From: Trichoplax sp. H2
Taxonomy: Eukaryota > Placozoa > Uniplacotomia > Trichoplacea
Assembly (NCBI GenBank): GCA_003344405.1
Contig: NOWV01000040.1
Location: 62,001 to 126,000, forward strand
Length of the DNA stretch: 64,000 bases
Direction: 5' to 3'
In this document: positions 51,101-62,785 of the stretch, piece by piece
Layout of the letters: each line of letters starts with the position of its first letter
Numbering within the stretch: position 1 is the first letter of the stretch
Notes under the pieces: generated by a model
Seen by the model: the letters and a program-made list of their open reading frames with translations, nothing else
What the model was told of the DNA's origin: nothing
Database searches by the model: none
Program-made: the position numbers and the translations under genes

Positions 51101-53450
51101 GCAGCTAAAATAGTGGCAGAATATGGAATAATGATTTGACATTAGTACTGTAGTGATCGTAACTAACTACGTAACAATATCATATTTTGCAAACCAAATA
51201 CTAGCAATGACAAAATAAATAATTCATAAATATTTTTATAGATACCTGTCCTATCCTGAGGTCTGATACAGTAGAATGCAAGCTAAAAGAAGAAATATAC
51301 ATGATTTCTACATTAATTAATAGCAATACTCTATCACAAAATAGGTACGCAAATATAGTAATAAGAATAATCTGCAGCTACCTTGAGATTTTCACTTAAT
51401 TTATGTTCAACATCCAAACGAATTAGAATTGGATCAGTAAGGCCTACAATCATATACAGATTTAAAGCGATCAACTAATGATAATAATCACTGTCAAATA
51501 CTCATTATATCAAGTAGACGATTCTTATCAATTGTTCACCCGCTCTGGCAAATTCCACCAGTAATTTTGGTAAAGTTGCTGAGAATAACATTGTCTGCCT
51601 AATATTATATCCAGAACTAGTTTAGAAATCTTAAATTGTTTCATAGTTAGATCGATACCAATGACACGCTAAAATTACCTGGAAGATGGTAACCTTCGTA
51701 TAATCTCCTGTAATTGTTCATGAAATCCCATTTCGAATAGCCTGTGTATAAACAAGGATTTTGGAAACATTCGGTTATGATATTTACAACGGTAAAACAT
51801 TAATTTAGATTTAGTGCCTATGTGGAGTCCTATTTCGAACCTATCTGCCTCATCGAATACCACATATTCAATATAGATTAGTTTTAAGTTCATTTCAATT
51901 ACTAAGTGTAAAAACCTTCCAGGGGTGGCAATAATACTAAAGCAATAATCAACATTATTTTACTATTTCGTTTATCTTGGAAGAAAGCGTTAAAAATTGA
52001 TTTTAAGAGCAATAATAAAAAAAATATTTCAAATTGGAAATTAAATTACGAATAGTTACATGTCAGGGTTCTCATGAATTGCTGCGAATTGATCGTCCAT
52101 TCTTGTATGTTAAGAAGATAGAATTGCAATTTTTCATTTATTTTAATGAAAGTCGTTTTGGTAATTGTTATAGATTTCTAATGGTATAATACGCGTAGAT
52201 ATAGCGAACATGCAGTGCTTCTTACCTGTCACCTCCAAGAACAAGAGCAGTCTTTAAATCAGTAAAGCGCCCTAACTACAATATGAGATGAATAGTTTCA
52301 TTTAGCAACTATATCTACAGCAATTGTATTAACTAAAATTACAATATAATACGTAGTTAATAATATGTGTCGAAAGAATGGCTTATAGAAAATCGAATAT
52401 TAAGTCAGCCATCAATACTCACTTCCTTGACGAATTTATGGGTCTGCACGGCTAGCTCACGTGTTGGTGATAAAATAAGAGCTCTAGCGCCACTCTTTAA
52501 CAAAATCAACAATTAATTTACCGGCAGGTATGAAACATTGATTTATCAATTATAGGAAGCTGATATACCTGAGAAGAATGGGCCTTCAACTTTTCAAACA
52601 TAGGAATTAAAAAAGCCGCAGTTTTTCCAGATCCTAAAGCAGGAAATTGCCATTATTGATACGCAGTAAAGTTTATGATGTTAAAATATTGGCTAAATGA
52701 AATATATGTAAGCTAGTATGTACTGAATGAGTGGATTAGTTTATTTTAGCCAGGTAGAAACATTGTCTTATGAAACGCATTTAACTTGACATTTTGTACA
52801 ATTGGTGCCTTTCGTACATAACAGCTAGAGGCGCTGCATAGAATTTTACTTTACCTGTTCTAGCCATAGCTACGACATCTCTGCCATCCACAATAATAGG
52901 GATTGTCTGCGTTGATAAGGCAATATCGATTAAGGGATTACATAAAATATAACTAATGACGCAATAGCATTATAAGAAGAGTCAGAAATAAAAAATGATC
53001 TGATAAATATCAGGATAATAACTCATATTGTTTGTTATACTTTGCGTTGAATTGGCGTGGGTAATTTATAGCCTTTTTTCATGACACCTTTGAATACGAC
53101 ATGACTCAAGCCTAGAAATAGAAATATCAATGTTATGAGCCCGTTTCAATAAGTTATAATCGCATACATCTGCTGGCATATTGAAGTATATATACAAATA
53201 TAACAACGATTGCATGTGTGCAGGATATCGGTAATATTTCAAATAGCTGCTAGGACATTTGAAAGAAATAACAAGTCAACAAGAAATTGATATAACATTT
53301 ACCCATAGATTGAAAACCTCCAGACTTTTTCTTTTTTCTATTCTGCTGTCGAATTAGCTTCCTAGTCATGCTTAGTTCATCTTCGCTATGATTATCGTCT
53401 ATTACCTCGCCGTAACTGCCATCTACATCCATGTTTATGCTTGCAAGCAA
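48137..53450 (-). CDS. DDX54: ATP-dependent DEAD-box RNA helicase, DDX54/Dbp10 type
   Basis: About 29 short exons on the minus strand encode roughly 760 residues. The first nine are 53450-53303, 53111-53041, 52906-52855, 52633-52569, 52494-52423, 52275-52226, 52101-52060, 51936-51841 and 51741-51679; later ones run to the stop at 48137. Family-defining motifs appear in order: [20 protein letters not shown] and PTPIQRK (Q motif), [11 protein letters not shown] (I), SPTRELA (Ia), [21 protein letters not shown] (Ib), DEAD (II), SAT (III), TRHHAEYL (IV region), TDVAARGIDIP (V) and [15 protein letters not shown] (VI). After the core come the DDX54-type elements VKRAKD, a TIFEI block, Y-V-P-Y-x-P-x-D and a KMKW-like W-D-R-K-K-K-K-F-V block, and a Lys/Arg-rich end (GAGNKKRTR). 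The family acts in the nucleolus in large ribosomal subunit assembly. The start could be M1 (53450) or M7 (53432). Confidence 0.92.
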
Positions 53451-53632
53451 CAGTTAATTTGACTATGTCAATGTTCCAATGAAAGTCTAGTCCGCCTGTA
53501 GAACAGCATCGTTAGTCTTAAAGGGTAGCTCATTGATAAAGTTTGTCAGTATGATCCATCTAATCATATACTATTACATCCACTAAAAGCTAATTAAAAG
53601 CTACAGCCATTACTAAAGCTGAGTTTCCCATA
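53451..53632 (-). promoter_or_regulatory. Upstream region of the DDX54-like gene
   Basis: Short region between the helicase start codon and the tandem repeat at 53633. It presumably contains the 5' untranslated region and core promoter; no element can be named. Confidence 0.3.
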
Positions 53633-54003
53633 ATCCAAGCTATACACTATGATATTGTTACGTCTACAAGCTTTACATTTTTCATAGTTTCATCTTGCAA
53701 TCGATGCAAGATTTGTATTTGTATCGTATTCTAACTGCAAAAAGCTGCAACGTCTATCCAAGCTATACTGTACACTATGATATTGTTACGTCTACAAGCT
53801 TTACATTTTTCATAGTTCCATCTTGCAATCGATGTAAGACTTGTATTTCTATCGTATTCTAACTGCAAAAAGCTACAACGTCTATCCAAGCTATACACTA
53901 TGATATTGTTACGTCTATTAGCTTTACATTTTTCATAGTTCCATCTTGCAATCGATGCAAGACTTGTATTTGTATCGTATTCTAACTGCAAAAAGCTGCA
54001 ACG
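53633..54003. repeat. Tandem repeat, three copies of ~123 bp
   Basis: Copies at about 53633-53755, 53756-53882 and 53883-54003. Each contains 'atccaagctatacactatga', 'tattgttacgtcta.aagctt', 'cttgcaatcgatg.aagactt' and 'gtattctaactgcaaaaagc'. The middle copy has a 5-bp insertion ('ctgta'). Identity is very high, so the array is young. An 86-codon minus-strand frame with internally repeated peptide is a by-product of the repeat. Confidence 0.92.
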
Positions 54004-54359
54004 TTGATCCCAGCTGACGATAAAGATACAGTAGAATCGAGATAAACTAAGATAACATCATTCTTATCTAATATAAAACAATTGTAGCAGGTATCTACTC
54101 TACTCTATACCTTTCCTATTACAGGTAATTTTCCGCTTTCTTCTTGATTAACAAGGACAGTTTAGCAATATTAGAAGCGATAGCATCAAATGGTTAGGCA
54201 GTTAATTTATCCGCAAGGTCTCATGGACTTTCATCGTGATCATGTTGAGCTTTATACTACTGTATAGAAGAGAATTGTTGATACAGTATTCTATTGCATT
54301 GAGTATAGTACAAGTCTCAGTGCTGTACTCCAATTGGCCCTACTAGGCTGGTCTCCATG

Positions 54360-54735
54360 AGTACAGCTGCCAAATCAATACGTACAGTACAGTCTACTGT
54401 ATAGGCCGTCAGCGTGCAGTTGTACTACAGTATAGTTTACTATAGTGTTATTGTACTGTGCAGTGTGCAGTACAGTACTGTACAGTGCACAGTCCATACT
54501 CTCCCGTGATAGTACTGTGCCAGGAACTACTTCCGACTGTAGCTACTGCAACTCTGCAAGGCTTCACATTGCTCAAGTCTAATGGACGCCAGCTATAGCG
54601 GCCATCATTTCTAGCATAGGCAGTAGAAAAAGCCATATGCGGATAGTAACGTCCTGGATTGATGACATTTAGAAATAGATGTAGACAAGTCTGAGGACAA
54701 GCAAGTCCAGGCCAGACGGAGTCCATCACTACGAA
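54360..54735 (-). other. GTAC-palindrome patch joined to a G+C-richer open frame
   Basis: Around 54360-54500 there are dense AGTAC/ACTGT palindromes like those at 10.3-11.35 kb. A minus-strand frame from 54729 to 54448 (93 codons, real ATG) reads out of an unusually G+C-rich, protein-like segment (YYPHMAFSTAYARNDGRYSW, SWRPLDLSNVKPCRVAVATV) and then runs into the palindromes. It may be a fragment of a coding exon or element remnant; no family recognised. Confidence 0.3.
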
Positions 54736-55934
54736 AGAAGCATACTTATTCTAGTAGAATTATATCGTTCGCAGTGTTACTTAAATAGCGATTAGAGGAA
54801 AACTGCGACAGGGATATACATAGATAGACAGTATACTAAGAGAGAGAGAGTTTATAGTCCTACTCAGCCTGCATATACTAACGCAGTAGAGTAAAGCTCG
54901 CTTCGTTCTGAGACTTACAGTATAGATCTATATCCCTACTAAGCGTAAGAAAAGATTACTGTAACAAAGATATTCTTTACCATACTACCAGTAATGAAGT
55001 CAAGAATAAATTGAATTTTTATTCAGTTATTCTTCCTGATATCGTACAGTTAATTATAATAAAGTTAATAGTATGATTATAAATAATTAAACTTCATTAG
55101 GTAGAACTGCTATACGCGTAATGTTTATGCCTCTGCCTCTGCCTCTAAAATTTGATTTGAAATAGAAAGTTGCAGCAGTCAATAGAAAATCCAGCTATCG
55201 AGAGCTGTATTATCTTATCGATAGTACAAAAGTAGCATTGAATGAAATCCAATCCATACGTTAACTTAAATTGCGGCATAAAATCATATTATTTCTGTTA
55301 TAAGTTGGCCTTTATATTAATAGTCCAATCGTACTGGCTAATCTAATAGCCTGCTACAATATGACTATTTGATCATGATAAATCGGGTAATCTAGGATAT
55401 TACAAAATTAGCGCAATGAGCAATGCATAGAGTTATAGAAGCAAACCATGAAAGCAATATTAATACAAGGCTCGCTTATGCCAATTTGTTATTTTATGAA
55501 AGTGGTAAAATAACCATAAATTATAACCATATGATACAATACAATATACCGTAATGTTTCACATTATTACTAATTATCAATCAGTAAAATATTAATGCAG
55601 AGGATCAAAACACAACATTGAGATTAAATATTGTCTATACGATAGAATACAAAAGTCAAGAAATTAAATAGATTTTATGTGTACATGGTATTATTCAAAT
55701 AATATTTTTCTCTCGTTGATGACTACTTTACAGTTCATTTTTAGCACTCTAATAAGGGGAAGGTCTTGTCGGCATAGATCATAAAATTGTATCCATTGGC
55801 TTTCATGTATGAATTATTACTTTGCCGATAATTGTAATTATTTCATTGTTGGTAGGCAACCGAATATTTCAACGCATTGTAATTTCATCTTATCTATATT
55901 CAAGAAGTAGATTGAAATACATTCAATGAGTAAC
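54736..55934. other. Intergenic stretch downstream of the SKOR-type gene
   Basis: No gene is supported. A short (AG)n run lies at about 54839-54850, a 'gcctct' triplet repeat at about 55130-55146, and a TACGCGTA palindrome at 55113-55120. Confidence 0.4.
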
Positions 55935-57008
55935 TCACGCATATCGTAAGCTATTAAAGCGAAAGTGAGTTATATCAGCTGAGGACAAACTTTGTAAATG
56001 CATGCATTCTTGCTCAGCTAACTTTCTCTTCTTTCTTTCCTCTTGCAATTGTTCTTCAAGATCAGCTATACAAATCATTATTGGCAAAAGAAAATTATAT
56101 TAGTCTAAGACCGTATCATGATATGACCTATCGTAGTATGACGGTATTATTATATTCTTTAAAAACTTACCGACAGGATTATGACTATGTTTTACGCTGT
56201 TCGCGCTATCCTGAAGTAAAAATTTAGTAGGACGAGGTATATTATTTCCATCGATACGAGCTAAGCATGGTCTTCCGCGCTTTTTTACTTGAGGCTGCAC
56301 TGCTGGATGATTGCCATGGTATTTCATAGATTTATTTGTGACGCCAATAGGAAGAGATTTCGATGATGCTCCTCTTTTTTTTCCGTTGCCGTTGTATAAC
56401 GCTTTTAAATCTTCCCATTGTTCCAATAATTTATCATTAGCAGTAGTCACGTTTAAAAATAAATGACGACGCCAACAATTGTAATTACCAGATCGTGGAT
56501 GTGTATAAGTTGAACCTTCAGTTCGATGAACGTGGAAAATAAACTTATTAGGAGAGTGATACTTGTGGCAGTAATCACATTTAATACACTTAGCGCGTGA
56601 ATTAGTGTATAAGCGTGGATAAAATTTTCCCACACAACCCCAGGAATAGTTGTGATAAACATCGAAAGCATATTCCTCTGGTAGTGCTGGAGGTGGTATG
56701 AAAGATAGGAACGATTTGCACAATCTTTCAGCTTCACGTATAGTAATCATACCACATCGGCGTGATGTTGGTGGTATAGCACCGATCTTTCGTAGAAGTT
56801 CCAATTGAGCTGGTGAGCATTGCACACAGGTGATCCCTAAGGCTACCCGACGATTATGGATATCGTTGTAGGTGAAATCTTTTAGTAGAGTTGCTGATAT
56901 CTGCGATAAGCAAAGGCGCTCTTTACCATCAACCAAGAGTGAATAAAGTGGCATTCCTTCAATGTAGACAGTTCGGTAAACTTCGGCATGATCTTTACTT
57001 GCATTCAT
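55935..57008 (-). CDS. SKOR-type (Ski/Sno family) transcriptional corepressor, compact form
   Basis: Two exons on the minus strand, 57008-56171 and 56065-55935 (stop TGA), joined at a phase-1 intron (GTCG|GTAAGT), give 322 residues. Residues about 12-102 are a Ski/Sno/Dac domain (GKERLCLSQI, HNRRVALGITCVQC, SSRRCGMIT-like TSRRCGMIT, REAERLCKSF). Residues about 113-190 are the SAND-like SMAD4-binding domain with its cysteine/histidine set (C141, C144, C147, H159, H161; SPNKFIFH; WRRHL). These blocks match SKOR1/SKOR2/Fussel rather than Ski or SnoN. A KKRGRP stretch near residue 242 looks like an AT-hook. Exon 2 adds a coiled-coil-like helix (DLEEQLQEERKKRKLAEQE) and ends LRYA. Vertebrate relatives are several hundred residues longer; here the linker is almost absent. 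In the family these proteins repress transcription in the nucleus and dampen TGF-beta/BMP output. Confidence 0.88.
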
Positions 57009-60000
57009 TTTTCCACCCTTAATTTTCTAGTGCGATGATGTAGTTTTGATTTATTTCTTTTAATCTATCGATTTGAGGCTCAGCAGTGGATGAAATAAAG
57101 TTTGATCCTATCGTACTTTTATATCATCCTATTAGATCGTTATGTAAGACTATTTACATTTATTTATTCAATCAAAACAATAATTAAACTGTTACATAAA
57201 TGAGAGGTGAAACACCTGTGTTGAAGATGTTGGTCTCCCAATACACTCCCGTCCACTCGATAAACACTTGGAAAACATAAAGGGTTCATAAAACACTAAA
57301 ATTACCACATACCACTTGACAATATTTCTCATCAGAAAGTAAAGGCCTATTTTGTTAAATTAGAAATCGAATATAAACATTTTAAAAAAGTGGAAGCTAA
57401 AACTATGTTCTTCCCAAGGTCCTTTAAGATGAAATGACTGAATAGAATCTGGTCGGAATAAAGTGTAAATTCAATAAAAAGTTACCAAAAAGAATATTAT
57501 TGTTTTCTCTGAAACACTATGATGTGATATAAATAACTACACAAGTATAAAAATTCATTCAAGAAAATAACATGATGTCTCAGTAAATTCGTTAATCCTG
57601 CTATATTATGCCTTTATTGTCGCAAAAAGTACGATTTATTAAAAAGAAAGAATTTAATTCTACGCCAATACCATAATTAAGGTAGGCCACTTCTAATTTA
57701 TAGCAGAACGTTATATTCTTGAGATATTGCAAGCCGTAGTTGGTCTCTTTAATAGCAGTAATTTTAAAATTTGATTGTATAAGTCCGTAACATCTAAGAT
57801 TACCAAATTATAAAAATCAAGAATTGTATAAAAATATATTGGTAACTGAGATTAATTCCCTATAACTTTTATTATCTAAGAATATAAATTCATAGTTTAA
57901 TACCATCTTAATTAATTATTAATCTTCTAATGCATAATCTGGCTATTACATCAAAATCGCGCCACCACAAGACTCCATATGACAATGTTTTTAGGAATAT
58001 AAACCGACTCAGTATAACGAGTCAGCGTGATTAATAAATAAGAAATAAGACATTCGATCTAAATAATTACAATTAATTACGATATAAATTGAAAGAATAT
58101 AGATCTAAAATCCATTCTTCTCTGATACACAAATAAATGAGCAAATTTTAGGTCTCTATTTATTTACTGATTACATAACTATTATCCATGACTTGCATTA
58201 CTTGAAATTGCTACTTGATTATTTATTTGGCGTGACATTGCCAGTTGATAACAACTGTTAGCCGAATTAACTGTTATTAAAGCCAATAAGATAGCTAGAT
58301 AATTACTCATTGTTATATTAATTTACAATATAACTACTAGAAATAATAGGTCTTAGAACTAAGCTTGGTGCAGGTCATGATCAATTTCTTAGTGCTATTA
58401 TGTGCCCATAATTAAGATACTTAATCATAGTGTTGGCACTGTGACTATTCTAATATTTTAAGTAATCTCTAAAAAATCTACAAGGAATACCTCTATACTA
58501 CAATATACTCGTATATTCTACAATCTGCCTTTCTTTTTCATCTACGGATAAACATTCGGATCATACAATTGACTATTAGCTACAAATACACATTTTGTTA
58601 CTTCTCATGCTGATTTAATGTCTATCGTAACGACCCTTAGTTGATCTTTTTGTCAGTGTAGCTACTAATAAGACTTCTCTATCGTTTCGATGTTATTATT
58701 TATTGAATCTGACCGTTAGCAAATACAACATGATTCCTTTGTATTCCATCAAAACAATAAATAATTATATAAGTTATGATAGCGAGCCGCAACACTGTAT
58801 ATTTGTTAGTACGTTGAATTGGCGAGAAATTGATATGCTGCAATCTCGTTATATTACGTAACAGGTAAAATTTCGGAATGATCGGCTTTTTATTTTCGGT
58901 AAAATATATTTGAATCAACAACTTAATCAGTCGCAATAGTTGAATTTGATTTACAAGTTTTAGTACAGCCCTGATACTCACAATATATGTAACGATTGTT
59001 GCTAATCGTGCATTCATAATTCCGATAATAGTTTCAATACTATTATCGAATTAGAAATTATATTTAATCTTGAGATGAGTTTGAGCAATCTGCCGTCTGC
59101 GAAGTTCGCAAGTAATATCATTAGTCTGACATCTTTATGGAAGTTACACGCTTTCATATTTACCAAGACGTGAAATATTCCGTCAATGGTTTAGAAGTTG
59201 ATGTTATTATCTTATTCTGGAGATCATTAAGGTATAAATTCGATGTTACTATAATAGTATGATATCGTTCTCTGTATAATTAACAGCATACAATAACTCC
59301 CTTTATATTGACATACCCGGGTAGTAATATTTATCTAACATGTCTTCAAGAAAACCTACTTATTCCGCATTTTATCATTGCTGGTGTTATGTAGATTAGT
59401 GAGCAATACTATGTAAACAAAAATACCACAAATGATTGTCTCTCATTATAGTAAATAACGAGTATTGTGTGATTAAAATGACAGGTGTTAGCTTCACATA
59501 ATTATGTGGAACGATCGAAGCCTTCTTTAAGGTGTAAATCACTAACTTGCTCACATCCAATTACAACGCAGACTACAAAGACTATTTAAACAACAACTGA
59601 GGCTATATCAAAGCTCGATTTTAACACGCGTAAACTGCCATATCTTTGTTACTGACTACACTATACCATACTGATCGATCATGCAGCGGTACAACCAGTT
59701 ATGTTTCGTTGGTATCGCTTACTATAATATTTTATTGATGATAATGACAACATTTTAGCATTTCAATACATAACATGAATAACAGTTAAACGATCGCATA
59801 AGTACAAGTGATAAGTAAAACTGAAATATTAACATCTATTTAGACAGTAAAGTTTAATGCCAATACAGGATGTAGAAGTATGCGTGTATCTGCATGTAAA
59901 CGAATAACCGAAATATGTTCCTTTCAAAATTAGTTGATTGCCAGAATTAAGTGAACTTCTAAGAGTCCCAGCCAGAATCAAGTGAATAATAATAATAATT

Positions 60001-60014
60001 ATTCTATAGCAATG
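57009..60014. other. Intergenic stretch between SKOR-type and SR-protein genes
   Basis: No gene is supported. A 105-codon minus-strand frame at 58700-59017 with a real ATG shows no domain or splice context and has a size expected by chance in sequence this AT-rich. Sequence just upstream of 57008 should hold the SKOR-type promoter, and sequence below 60015 the 3' end of the SR gene. Confidence 0.45.
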
Positions 60015-62785
60015 TTAATAGTCACGGCGTTCTTGGCTGTGGCCTGGCGACCCTCGATTTTCTCTAGGTGATTTATATCTGTAAGTAAGAAAAACAATCA
60101 TTTAAATACCGAGAAAATAAAATTTAAAATAATAAAATTTCTACTATTTCGAATTTAAAAAAAAAGGCTACTGTAAGTGTAACCTAGCATCGCCTTCCTC
60201 GATTCTTCTTCTTCTTGACATTGGCGATCGTGAACGAGATCTAATAGAAAAAAGAAGACATTTATTACTCAATCCTTACTTCAAATATAATAATAATTAA
60301 AGTCAAATTTTTTTCATGAAATAATAAACAAATAAGACATAACCCTTCCTATTTATAAAGTTGACGCTTCATTCTATGGATTTACCCATCTTTCGTAATT
60401 AGCAGGGAATACAGTAGTCGTAGCATGAAAAGATTTCGTCAGTGATGATCTAACATAATGGATGGGAAAACTATAGACCTGACGATAGTAGATTCATAGA
60501 CATAGCTTTAAAACGCTGGTAAAGATGCAAGATGCAAGATGCAGGAAGTAGAGCAGTAGCATCCATCAATCGAGTAGAAAGTACTTGTAGCTGCTAGTTA
60601 ATGACGAGACTTTCTACATCGCTTTAGTTGTATGAAGTATCTTCATTCGGCTGCCAACCAAATCTTAAATTTTTACTACCGGTTTTTATATTATGTCGAC
60701 TTTTATAGATAAGGTGTTACTCCAATAATATAGAAAGGCAAGAAAGATCTGTTCAGCTAGCTTGCAAATGAAGAGATATAAGCGGAAGTCTCACACTCGC
60801 ATACTGATTAGCGAGAAGTAGCACGGCTGGTGAGGAGCTAGGCGGGCTGACACGACGATGTAGAACTGTATCACACGAGGTATGGCTTAATGAACAGTAA
60901 CAACATGGGTAGAAATATTCGTAGACGGAAGAAAGAGGTAATAGTAGTGGGTAGTAGACGGTGAAAGCTAACTAAAGAGTGAATGCCTTTAATAAAGAAC
61001 CCGAAAACAGTACCACAATTAACACTAAACCATATAAGAAAAATTGGCACTGACTATTTGATCAATTCCAGGTCAGCATGAAAAGCTGATAAAAATTATA
61101 TTATACAGTATAACAAGGACTGCAATCACTGCTGATAATTAATTTAATAAGTAGCACTCGCGTAGCGTCTTGTTAGAAACCTACCGAGATCTATGACGTG
61201 ACATGTATTTACCCCTCGATGGGGAATCGTGTCTTCCGTCACCCGTATCATACCGGTTTGTTTCATATTTCGGTCTTGAAGGTGAAACTGATCGTCTGCG
61301 CTGGTATCGTTCCTTCGATCGTGATCGTCTGTTGCGGTAGTCTGGCTCTACTCTTTCTCGATATGGTGAAAGTGAACGTCTGACAGCACCACGATCCCGC
61401 CTGTCGTCAAATCTATCTCTGGAGCTGGATCGACGACGAGGTGGTTTATCATACTTTTCCTTAGAGAAAGATCTTGAGCGCCTACTGGAATAGCGATCAG
61501 GTTCATTTCGGTTACCCCCATATCCACCACGATCTATTTTTATGTGATAAACAACAAAGGTAAACACAGCAATTTAACGCGACCTATTAACAGAAATAAA
61601 GATTCTACAGTTTACTATTGCATTATCAGTTTATAGTATGATTTCAAGAAGCATTGTAATCACATAATTCGTAGAGTATTGATCACATCATTATGTCATT
61701 TATATTACAGTTGCGGTACATTAATTCTTCAAGATTATGTAATTAATAGAGTTGAAAAGCTATTCTGGATGACTGTAATTAGCCTAATAATATAACAAAT
61801 TTTTCTCTCTAAGGGTACTGTAACTGCAAATTACGCAATGGTCATAAATTAGAAATTTACAGTGATTGAATTAATCAAGTGCATCAAATCTGCTACTCAC
61901 GTTACGTGTAGAGAGTAGAAGACATTGTAGGTATTGTACAGATAAATTATCGCTAACAGTAATAATTATAATTAATTAATTTGATATACAACTTTATTTA
62001 AGAAGGTGCAAAAATAAAAATCAACCTAATTTTATTTACATGTCTCTGGTCTGAATTATCGCGATAATCCATTTTTTACCTGCTCTACAAACTGGTACAG
62101 TTTGTATTGAGATACTGTCAATTATATTATTATTTATTTATTATACGCGTATATTTTATTGTACGGAACGGTTCAATACTTAAAATAATAGAATTAAACT
62201 ATACATAACCCGCAGTAATATAATATCACTAATAGTCATCTGTAGAGATCTAGTACTAAGGCCAATCAATACTGTATATACAAAAGAATAGCAAACAACA
62301 TTAACAAATGGTGGTATACAAGCCGAGCGAATAGTAAGAGATGATCAGATCGTACACAACAGTATTCTGTCATAGTTTTCAAGACTAGAAATTATCATAT
62401 GGCAATAATGCGCAGTCACGTTTACATATACACGCACGTTGCATTACAATTTGACCATTTCTGAAGTACGGGTACGCTGGTAAAAAATGTCCATTAATGA
62501 GAATTACTAACCGCGATGACCTGTCGATCTCTTCACTGACGGATGAGAATCACCACGAGCAATTTCCACTCGAACGCGTGCTCCACATAGTCGTCTTCCA
62601 TCCAATGCTTCAACTGCATCTTGTGCGTCTAGTGGATCATCAAATACCACAAAGGCAAAACCTGGCGGATTTCGAGCAATCCAAACATCTTTCAGAGGTC
62701 CATAGCGTGCAAACTCCTTTTCAATTTCGTGCTTAGCGGCGCCAGATCCTAAATTGCCGATGTAAACTCGCGTACGATCGGCCAT
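60015..62785 (-). CDS. SR splicing factor, SRSF3/SRSF7-like (single RRM plus RS domain)
   Basis: Four exons on the minus strand: 62785-62512, 61533-61185, 60240-60184 and 60078-60015, total 247 residues. The RRM covers residues about 5-80, with RNP2 VYIGNL (7-12) and RNP1 GFAFVVF (42-48), preceded by VWIARNPP, which is typical of SRSF3 and SRSF7. A glycine-rich hinge (RGGYGG) leads to a long RS-type domain with SRSR, RRRS and S-P dipeptides. No CCHC zinc knuckle is present, unlike SRSF7. The family binds exonic enhancers and promotes splice-site choice and mRNA export in the nucleus. An upstream in-frame ATG at 62833 exists, but the start at 62785 ([12 protein letters not shown]) matches the family. 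Introns 1 and 2 are each nearly 1 kb, longer than most here, where SR genes often keep a regulatory poison exon; none was identified. Confidence 0.9.

Noticed and set aside
53731-53991. 86-codon minus-strand frame with internal peptide repeat
   Set aside because: Produced by the 123-bp DNA tandem repeat; copy 1 of the repeat does not keep it in a gene context.
56453-56737. 94-codon minus-strand frame
   Set aside because: Out-of-frame shadow of the SKOR-type first exon.
58700-59017. 105-codon minus-strand open frame, rich in Ile/Leu
   Set aside because: Hydrophobic only because of AT-rich codons; no splice sites or homology recognised; two or three such frames are expected by chance.
62497-62736. 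79-codon plus-strand frame
   Set aside because: Antisense shadow of the RRM exon of the SR gene.
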